Positions 7,023 through 11,765 of a DNA stretch of 11,765 nucleotides are shown one piece after another. Source of the stretch: CAZAKO01 sp964546145. GTDB lineage: Bacteria; Fidelibacterota; UBA2242. Both the position numbers and the translations under genes were made by a program. Under the pieces are notes generated by a model. It searched no databases. It saw nothing but the letters and a program-made list of their open reading frames with translations, and had not been told where the DNA came from. The stretch is from NCBI GenBank assembly GCA_964546145.1, contig CAZJIU010000068.1, forward strand, positions 1-11,765, in the 5' to 3' direction. Position 1 is the stretch's first letter. The number at the start of each line of letters is the position of its first letter.

Positions 7023-7027
7023 ATTTC

Positions 7028-7044
7028 AAGTCTTTTTTAGACTT
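7028..7044. other. Short perfect stem-loop beside the XRE promoter
   Basis: AAGTCT (7028-7033) and AGACTT (7039-7044) form a 6-bp perfect inverted repeat with an all-T loop of five. It overlaps the -35 element of the XRE promoter, so it may be a second protein site or a chance structure. Confidence 0.35.
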
Positions 7045-7110
7045 TACTCTGGTTATGTGGCTTGTTCAGCCGAGATTATGCCTATTTAAAAAGTTGGGCA
7101 ATATGGTACG

Positions 7111-7131
7111 TTCCGGTGTGGAGCTCCGGAA
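7111..7131. repeat. REP-like hairpin D
   Basis: TTCCGG (7111-7116) and CCGGAA (7126-7131) are perfect inverted arms around a 9-nt centre containing GGAGCTCC. The right flank GTAGAATAA resembles that of hairpin C. It lies in the divergent spacer between the XRE operon and the ATPase gene, and is the only copy of the family not downstream of a gene. Confidence 0.55.
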
Positions 7132-7181
7132 GTAGAATAACGATATACCGGTTGACCCGTGTATAAAATGCTACTTATTTC

Positions 7182-7229
7182 TTGATTATTTTTCAATGAT
7201 GAGTATATTTACTCATGATATTGAGTAAA
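7182..7229 (+). promoter_or_regulatory. Putative promoter with nested GAGTA/TACTC inverted repeats before the ATPase gene
   Basis: ATGAGTA (7199-7205) is a perfect inverted repeat of TACTCAT (7210-7216) with a 4-nt spacer. TTTACTC (7208-7214) is also a perfect inverted repeat of GAGTAAA (7223-7229) with an 8-nt spacer. One central arm is thus shared by two competing hairpins or dimer sites. A plausible promoter, TTGATT (7182-7187) - N16 - TATATT (7204-7209), overlaps the first repeat. The leader to the ATG at 7240 is then short, with no strong Shine-Dalgarno. The repeats are direct observations; their role as an operator or a leader switch is inference. Confidence 0.5.
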
Positions 7230-7239
7230 TTGTAATACA

Positions 7240-8424
7240 ATGAAACGGACACAATATAAAATACTATTTAAACGTTTGGAGGAACCACGTCGTTTTATTC
7301 AGGTACTATTGGGACCACGCCAGACCGGGAAAACCACTTTAGCCCAGCAAGTAATTGATGATATGGACTGTCCGACGACTTATGCCAGCGCGGACGAACC
7401 AATTTTGAAAGATCGAACCTGGATTGAACAGCAGTGGGAGATAGCGCGACTAAAATTGGATAAGGATAGTACAAAAACCATATTGGTTTTAGATGAAATT
7501 CAGAAAATACCGGGTTGGTCCGAGACTGTAAAACGGTTATGGGATGAGGATACCTATCAACGTCGTAATCTATATGTTATTATTCTTGGTTCGTCAACTC
7601 TCTTAGTCCAGTCCGGTTTAGCCGAGAGTCTTGCCGGTCGGTTTGAGATTATTCCTATTACTCACTGGTCGTTTAGCGAAATGCAGGATTGCTTTGGTTT
7701 TACCTTGAATGATTACATTTTCTATGGCGGCTATCCCGGTTCGGCGCCACTGATTCAAGATTTTCCCCGGTGGCGCAATTATATCGTTGATGCATTGATT
7801 GAGACGACCATATCACGGGATATATTATTAATTCAACGGGTTGATAAACCGGCACTGCTGCGGCAATTGTTTTATCTCGGTTGCCAGTACTCGGGACAGG
7901 TATTGTCCTTCACGAAAATGCTGGGTCAGCTGCAGGATGCTGGCAATACCGTAACCCTATCTAATTATCTGCGCCTTCTCGAAAAAGCCGGTTTGATTAA
8001 AGGTCTTGAAAAATACTATCAACAGAACTTCCGCAAGCGTGCATCCAGTCCGAAATTACAGGTGATGAATAATGCGTTGAAAACGGCAATATCGCAGGTG
8101 ACGCTGGATGAGTTATTGAAGTCGCGGGATTTATGGGGACGATTGGTTGAAAGTGCGATAGGCACCCATCTTGTTAACCAATCTTACTCGGGGGATTACT
8201 CGGTTAATTATTGGTCAGAACGGAATTACGAAGTGGATTTTGTATTAAAGAAAGGTGATGCCTTAATTGCAATTGAGGTGAAAAGCGGATGCAAAAAATC
8301 CAGTTTAGCAGGAGTCACTACTTTTGCAAATAGATTTCCGGTTCGGCGCAAAATTCTTATTGGCGGTGATGGTATTCCCATAGAGGAATTTTTAAAGATG
8401 CCGGTTACGTCTCTTTTTGCCTAG
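7240..8424 (+). CDS. AAA-family ATPase with DUF4143 / nuclease-like C-terminal domain
   Basis: This 394-residue protein belongs to the widespread ATP-binding/DUF4143 group. The N-terminal AAA domain has a Walker A motif GPRQTGKTT (residues 25-33, with K31), a Walker B motif ILVLDEIQ (D85, E86), and a sensor-like LGSS (117-119). A winged-helix-like segment follows (SNYLRLLEKAGLI, about 241-253). The C-terminal part has E303 (RLVESAIG), EVD333FVL and IEVKSG (E346, K348), the E...D...ExK arrangement of PD-(D/E)xK nuclease folds. The physiological role of this group is unsettled; members are often found as solitary, variably distributed genes. It is divergent from the XRE-cupin operon, with inverted repeats at its promoter. 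Its TAG stop (8422-8424) lies at the very edge of repeat E. The frame is intact, and length is typical (about 380-420). Confidence 0.9.
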   Translation: MKRTQYKILFKRLEEPRRFIQVLLGPRQTGKTTLAQQVIDDMDCPTTYASADEPILKDRTWIEQQWEIARLKLDKDSTKTILVLDEIQKIPGWSETVKRLWDEDTYQRRNLYVIILGSSTLLVQSGLAESLAGRFEIIPITHWSFSEMQDCFGFTLNDYIFYGGYPGSAPLIQDFPRWRNYIVDALIETTISRDILLIQRVDKPALLRQLFYLGCQYSGQVLSFTKMLGQLQDAGNTVTLSNYLRLLEKAGLIKGLEKYYQQNFRKRASSPKLQVMNNALKTAISQVTLDELLKSRDLWGRLVESAIGTHLVNQSYSGDYSVNYWSERNYEVDFVLKKGDALIAIEVKSGCKKSSLAGVTTFANRFPVRRKILIGGDGIPIEEFLKMPVTSLFA

Positions 8425-8447
8425 TTCCGAACGAGTTGGGCTTTACA

Positions 8448-8480
8448 CTGGCTGCGGGGCGGGCAGGGAGCCCCGGAGCA
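8448..8480. repeat. REP-like hairpin E
   Basis: GCTGCGGGGC (8451-8460) pairs with GCCCCGGAGC (8470-8479), nine of ten bases, around a 9-nt loop. CTGGCTGCGGGGC (8448-8460) is identical to 6158-6170 of copy B, and GAGTTG precedes both (8433 and 6137). The following AAGAATAAAAAAAC is A-rich on the plus strand, so on the minus strand the stem is preceded rather than followed by T's. It lies between the convergent ATPase and serine hydrolase genes. Confidence 0.65.
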
Positions 8481-8543
8481 AGAATAAAAAAACAAGAACA
8501 ATTACAAAAAGATTCTCAACAGCAAGGTCGGCTGCATTATTTT

Positions 8544-8580
8544 GTTATGGGTTTACTTTTACAGCTAATATGCCCATAAC
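8544..8580. other. 8-bp inverted repeat spanning the serine hydrolase stop codon
   Basis: GTTATGGG (8544-8551) and CCCATAAC (8573-8580) are perfect inverted arms separated by 21 nt. The right arm encodes the last residues of the serine hydrolase (minus strand), and its stop lies in the loop. With so long a loop and no U-tract it is a weak terminator candidate. Confidence 0.35.
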
Positions 8581-10496
8581 TTTAAGCCGATCCATCCCCA
8601 GTAACACCAATAGAGAGTGATACTGACACAGGCGAGACTAAGAATTACCGCATATATCCGTGTCCCGGTTTGCACTGTTTTCTTGAAGCTTCTTACGCTA
8701 AAAATCAGACTCAAAAAAGAGAGAATACCAAAACTCCAGGTTGAGAGATAGAAAAACACATTGGCCGGTGTTTTTTGTCCGATATAGGCAATCGATTGGG
8801 ATACTTGCATTCCGACCAGGGTAAATGAGAAGAGGAGTATGATTACTGCCAGCAAAGGAATGATACGGATATGCAAATATTGTGACCACGCTTGCCTTTT
8901 GATGATGCGCCGGTAAAGCACGACTGGAATCCATACAAGTGCATAGGGAATACTGGATAGCATGATAATCCAGGCCAAACCAAAAAGAATCCCATGGAAC
9001 CATGGCTTACACCAAACTGTTTTTTGATAATAGCTGTCTCCGCTGATAAATGCCTGTTTCCCACCCGCTGTTTTGACAAAAACCGTGCTGGCATGAAATT
9101 CGTCACTATTCCGAAAGGAATTTTCGGTAACCGGAATAAGCGATTCCCAGGTACCAAAGAACACGTTTTTGGAATATAAACGATGGTCTTTCAGTTTGAT
9201 CATTTGATAGTTTAAGATCAGGTCAATCCAGGCCGAGAGTCGTTGGTAAGGATTGCGCCATTTATAATATCCCGGATATGCTTCTAAGGTCTGCCTGGAT
9301 ATCTCCGGTTCGGGTGGTTTTTGTGGTAAATCCGCGTCCTTCATCAGGTAATTTCTCAGGGTATTCCATAATTTGGTGATCCCGGCTTCAAAGTCCACAT
9401 CCCAGCGATTCGTTAAAAGCACGCAGCCTATATCGAGATCCCGACAATAGCCATACGCACCACAAAATCCCATGATCGAACCGTAGTGAGTATACCATTT
9501 CAAGCCTTTGTAATATCCGGTCCCAATCCCTAAGCCAACCCTGCTTTCCAGTCCGGCCAATGCGGCTGGATCAGTGGTTGATCTTTCCATTATGTCTATG
9601 GTAGATTCAGCCAAAATTCGAGTTTTGCCGATCTGGCCTCTGTTCAGCATAAATTGCAGGAATTTCGCCATTTCGGATGCGCAGGAATTCAAGGAGCCAG
9701 CCGGTCTCGAATAGGAATGCCACCACTGACTAACCTGATAGTTCGCCTTGTATCCCCGGGCAAGCAATTGTTGGGTTTCCGCATTGAGCCTGAACGTGGA
9801 TGTGGTCATGCCAATGGTATCCAGGATTTCTTTTTTCAAATAATCTTCAAATCTTTCACCGGTTAGCTCTTCAATAATGATCCCGGCCAGCATATAGCCC
9901 GCACTCGAATATGACCGATAGGCGCCGGGAGGCCATTTGACGTCCAGATAGTGTTTACTTACTTTTATTCCCTCTTTCAAGGGGATATCGGGGCTGCCAT
10001 CGAGATAGTAATCGTTGAAGTGCGGATCGTTAAGACCGGCCGTATGCTCAAGCAGGTGAACGACCCGGATCGGATGGGTATCTTCCCACGGATTATTGAT
10101 CCCGATTTCGGGGAGTATCTGTTTTACCGGCGTTTGCAAATCAATTTTACCTTCTTCGACCAGTTTCAGGATGCCTAATGCCACGAAGCTTTTACTGATG
10201 GAGCCCACCCGGAAAAGAGTATTCTCATTAACCGGCGTTTGCAAATCAATGTTGGCATAGCCTAAACCACCAAGATAGATTATCGAATCTCTTCTAACGA
10301 TTGCAATACCTGCCCCGGGAATATTGTATTTTATCATCAGGCTATCCATTTCGGCTTTTAATTCATCAACGGTTAGGGGAACAGGTTGGCTATTTTGCGG
10401 TCCGGCGGTGGTTTGTGAAAAACAGGGAACGAGGAAACGCAGCAGAAGAACCGGCAAAATTAAAGAATACTTTTGAGGAAAACACGATTTGATCAC
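8565..10496 (-). CDS. Secreted/membrane serine hydrolase, class-C beta-lactamase fold, with four C-terminal membrane helices
   Basis: This is a 643-residue protein. An N-terminal signal peptide (hydrophobic about residues 10-26, cleavage probably near FSQ) precedes a beta-lactamase-related (PF00144) domain at about residues 42-375. The catalytic set is S99-I-S-K102 (SxxK), Y196-S-S198 in the position of the usual YxN, and H337-Y-G339 (HxG, the KTG equivalent) in THYGSIMGF. Family members include D-aminopeptidases, esterases and penicillin-binding-like hydrolases, so the substrate is unknown. After a linker with a short beta-rich region (about 400-490), four hydrophobic helices follow (about 501-527, 545-564, 579-601, 613-635), which would anchor the enzyme with the catalytic domain in the periplasm. 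The start is GTG at 10496, preceded by an AGG about 6 nt upstream. An exact 20-nt direct repeat lies within the gene (10126-10145 and 10231-10250). It is probably monocistronic. Confidence 0.9.
   Translation of the reverse strand: MIKSCFPQKYSLILPVLLLRFLVPCFSQTTAGPQNSQPVPLTVDELKAEMDSLMIKYNIPGAGIAIVRRDSIIYLGGLGYANIDLQTPVNENTLFRVGSISKSFVALGILKLVEEGKIDLQTPVKQILPEIGINNPWEDTHPIRVVHLLEHTAGLNDPHFNDYYLDGSPDIPLKEGIKVSKHYLDVKWPPGAYRSYSSAGYMLAGIIIEELTGERFEDYLKKEILDTIGMTTSTFRLNAETQQLLARGYKANYQVSQWWHSYSRPAGSLNSCASEMAKFLQFMLNRGQIGKTRILAESTIDIMERSTTDPAALAGLESRVGLGIGTGYYKGLKWYTHYGSIMGFCGAYGYCRDLDIGCVLLTNRWDVDFEAGITKLWNTLRNYLMKDADLPQKPPEPEISRQTLEAYPGYYKWRNPYQRLSAWIDLILNYQMIKLKDHRLYSKNVFFGTWESLIPVTENSFRNSDEFHASTVFVKTAGGKQAFISGDSYYQKTVWCKPWFHGILFGLAWIIMLSSIPYALVWIPVVLYRRIIKRQAWSQYLHIRIIPLLAVIILLFSFTLVGMQVSQSIAYIGQKTPANVFFYLSTWSFGILSFLSLIFSVRSFKKTVQTGTRIYAVILSLACVSITLYWCYWGWIGLKLWAY
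10126..10250. repeat. Exact 20-nt in-frame direct repeat inside the serine hydrolase gene
   Basis: Bases 10126-10145 and 10231-10250 are identical. They are 105 bp apart, exactly 35 codons, and encode IDLQTPV twice (residues 83-89 and 118-124). Identity at third codon positions suggests recent gene conversion or local copying rather than protein-level selection alone. Confidence 0.7.
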
Positions 10497-10686
10497 ATCT
10501 AACCTGAATGTTGTTTATTGCTTAAACTTAATCCGGCTAATGGCAGTAACGAGCTGATCCTGACGATTGGTGAAAATTTTAATCTCGTTTGCATTTATTA
10601 CTCAGCGTTTACCTTTGTCATAGGGTGACAAATTAAACCGCAATCACTGTGTAAAATTGTCTGCAGTGTGATATGTTTGTTGGTTG
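10497..10686. other. Intergenic region with a 7-bp perfect hairpin
   Basis: This 190-bp stretch lies between the lipoprotein stop and the serine hydrolase start, both on the minus strand. No gene is seen. TTTGTCA (10614-10620) and TGACAAA (10626-10632) form a perfect 7-bp stem with a 5-nt loop. CACTG (10645-10649) and CAGTG (10664-10668) form a second, weaker one. Either could end or protect the lipoprotein transcript, but neither has a U-tract. I see no convincing promoter for the serine hydrolase. Confidence 0.4.
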
Positions 10687-11205
10687 CTACATGGTTATGT
10701 AAAAACAGTACTTCCCGGCTTCTTTTGCGTAGCTTGTATCAACTTTCACATAGAAGTAGTAGTCACCTGGTGTACATTGCCAACTAAAAGTAGTTTTGGC
10801 GTTAGAATCAAGACCTTTATATAACTTGAAACAACCTTTGGGAAATTCTGTCTCATTGAAGAAACAACCATCAAGGGCAAAATATTCGGTCATGTTCTCC
10901 AGGTCAAATTGCAGCTTAATTTCGAAGGTATCCATACCTGTTACTGAGATTTTAAACCAGTCAATGTCGTTCCTGTCCGCTAAAAGACCTTCTATTTTTT
11001 GAACCGTCAAAGAGATAAATTCATAAGCCTGTGAGCGTACATCATTGGGCTCATATACGTCGCTTGATTGAGACTGACGGTCAGCGTCCTCTCCCGCGGG
11101 ATTATTGATTGTATCGGCCCTGCTGCAATTCAGGAAGAACAATGACAGTAATACGAGCATTAAAAGGGTAATCGGGTTTCTAATATTGGAAGGATTTTTA
11201 TTCAT
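10687..11205 (-). CDS. Putative lipoprotein with a PPC-like (pre-peptidase C-terminal) domain
   Basis: This 172-residue protein has a hydrophobic leader (about residues 11-26) ending in FFLNC at Cys27, a relaxed lipobox. It is therefore probably lipid-anchored in the periplasm or outer membrane. After an acidic, serine-rich linker comes DVYEPNDVRSQAYE (50-62), the EPND...A opening of PPC-like domains, then NDIDWFKISV (79-88, the D.DWF.. strand) and CTPGDYYFYVKVD (144-156). PPC domains are beta-sandwiches usually appended to secreted proteases and surface proteins; here the domain stands almost alone. Four more cysteines (114, 125, 144, 167) could form disulphides. The ATG at 11205 has no clear Shine-Dalgarno. 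It starts 25 nt after the stop of the four-helix membrane protein, so the two probably share an mRNA. The domain call is by motif only; no enzyme activity is suggested. Confidence 0.78.
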   Translation of the reverse strand: MNKNPSNIRNPITLLMLVLLSLFFLNCSRADTINNPAGEDADRQSQSSDVYEPNDVRSQAYEFISLTVQKIEGLLADRNDIDWFKISVTGMDTFEIKLQFDLENMTEYFALDGCFFNETEFPKGCFKLYKGLDSNAKTTFSWQCTPGDYYFYVKVDTSYAKEAGKYCFYITM

Positions 11206-11230
11206 TTTTCAAAATCCATATTCTTTTTTT

Positions 11231-11605
11231 TCATGCTATGAAACCAAAGTAGCCCAAAACAAGCCCAAAGAGTATCATGAATATTCCCCAAAGCCGATTA
11301 TTTACAATAAATTTCTTCATATATAAGAGGGATTTAGGAATTATTACAACTATTACTCCTCCGACTAACATGATCCAGGAAATTATTGTGATTATTGCCG
11401 TCCAATTTTTAACCCAAATGTTATGGTAATTAACTAATATCATTCCAAATATTATCCCGATACATCCGGATATAAATGTCAACGTAGAAGATTTTTCAAA
11501 TTCATTGACAAAATCACTGATTTTAAACGCACCTATCAGTACAGCAATTCCTGATGAGATATAGATGACAGAAGTGATTTTTGCTATAAGTATTGATAGT
11601 TCCAT
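11231..11605 (-). CDS. Small four-helix integral membrane protein, function unknown
   Basis: This 124-residue protein has four predicted membrane helices (about residues 4-26, 40-58, 68-90 and 104-122). A polar connector, NYHNIWVKNW (59-68), sits between helices 2 and 3; its conserved look suggests a family signature, and I associate it with small conserved hypothetical membrane proteins, but I cannot name a family. The ATG at 11605 is preceded by AGGAG (11614-11618 on the opposite strand) at an 8-nt spacing, a good ribosome-binding site. The local sequence is AT-rich compared with the oxidoreductase region. It lies upstream of, and 25 nt from, the PPC-like lipoprotein on the same strand, so it is probably the first gene of a two-gene operon. 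The two products would sit in the inner membrane and beyond it. Confidence 0.8.
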   Translation of the reverse strand: MELSILIAKITSVIYISSGIAVLIGAFKISDFVNEFEKSSTLTFISGCIGIIFGMILVNYHNIWVKNWTAIITIISWIMLVGGVIVVIIPKSLLYMKKFIVNNRLWGIFMILFGLVLGYFGFIA

Positions 11606-11613
11606 AATAAATG

Positions 11614-11618
11614 CTCCT
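11614..11618 (-). promoter_or_regulatory. Ribosome-binding site of the four-helix membrane protein gene
   Basis: AGGAG on the minus strand, 8 nt before the ATG at 11605, fixes that start. Confidence 0.7.
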
Positions 11619-11644
11619 ATTTTTAACAGACAACGTTTCCATGA

Positions 11645-11765
11645 TCAGCTTGAACAAATGCTTTTAACATTTTTTCTGACTCTAATGATATGAATTGTTT
11701 CTTTTTCATATCCCTTTGCAAAAACAATGTTATCAAAGAACATTATGAAAGTCAAATGGAATATT
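11645..11765 (-). CDS. Possible C-terminal end of an unknown gene running off the right edge
   Basis: On the minus strand one frame is open from the window edge to a TGA at 11645-11647. It gives about 39 codons that end in VFAKGYEKETIHIIRVRKN followed by VKSICSS. The length is too short to exclude chance in this AT-rich stretch. I recognise no family. If real, it would lie 39 nt upstream of the four-helix membrane protein gene and could be part of the same operon. If not, this segment simply holds that gene's promoter. Confidence 0.2.
   Translation of the reverse strand, partial: IFHLTFIMFFDNIVFAKGYEKETIHIIRVRKNVKSICSS

Noticed and set aside
7023..7239. Remains of a HigB/RelE toxin gene upstream of the XRE regulator
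   Set aside because: Read on the minus strand, this segment gives no frame with RelE-like motifs. It holds a promoter, a hairpin repeat and inverted repeats only.
8417..8620. A 67-codon plus-strand frame after the ATPase
   Set aside because: It overlaps the ATPase end, runs through repeat E, and enters the serine hydrolase on the other strand. Its TGCGAGREP-like peptide is just the translated repeat.
11650..11720. Small minus-strand frame beginning MKKKQFISLESEK
   Set aside because: It is only 28 codons, the Shine-Dalgarno-like AAAGGG is too close to the ATG, and there is no recognisable family. It overlaps another equally uncertain frame.

Overview
This 11.8 kb window comes from a bacterial draft or metagenome-assembled contig: it contains a run of exactly 100 Ns (2372-2471), the usual placeholder for a gap of unknown size. 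Clear Shine-Dalgarno sites (AGGAG before the genes at 6658 and 11605), mixed ATG/GTG starts, a probable lipoprotein and a secreted serine hydrolase suggest a Gram-negative-type bacterium. The strong Shine-Dalgarno sites argue mildly against Bacteroidota proper. The phylum cannot be fixed from this sequence. No rRNA, tRNA, CRISPR array, integrase or transposase gene was seen.

Left part (1-3183): the 3' portion of an adenine deaminase gene is followed by a compact YefM/YoeB-type toxin-antitoxin pair. The pair has a 4-nt start/stop overlap and a promoter-proximal pair of GTAC-centred sites 12 bp apart. Next is the 3' end of a minus-strand asparaginase gene cut by the gap. Right of the gap are a DUF4177-type small protein and a DUF2809-type membrane protein. 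The asparaginase and DUF4177 genes diverge from each other, so their shared promoter region lies in the unsequenced gap.

Middle (3184-8424): a large single-chain FAD plus Fe-S oxidoreductase of the YdiJ / D-lactate dehydrogenase type (979 aa) comes first. It converges on a two-gene minus-strand operon of a HigA-like XRE regulator and a small cupin. That operon has a perfect 22-bp palindrome overlapping its predicted promoter and no HigB toxin beside it. Divergent from it is an AAA ATPase with a DUF4143/nuclease-like C-terminus, preceded by nested GAGTA/TACTC inverted repeats.

Right part (8565-11765): three minus-strand genes follow. They are a class-C beta-lactamase-fold serine hydrolase with four C-terminal membrane helices, a PPC-like putative lipoprotein, and a four-helix membrane protein. 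The last two probably form an operon.

Almost every intergenic space between 2100 and 8500 carries a GC-rich hairpin of about 21-30 nt. Several share sequence, so they look like a dispersed REP-like repeat family. Most genes belong to known families. The best candidates for something less described are the XRE-cupin operon with its palindrome, the repeat family, and the lipoprotein/membrane-protein pair. I did not find a clear new multi-gene defence or metabolic system.
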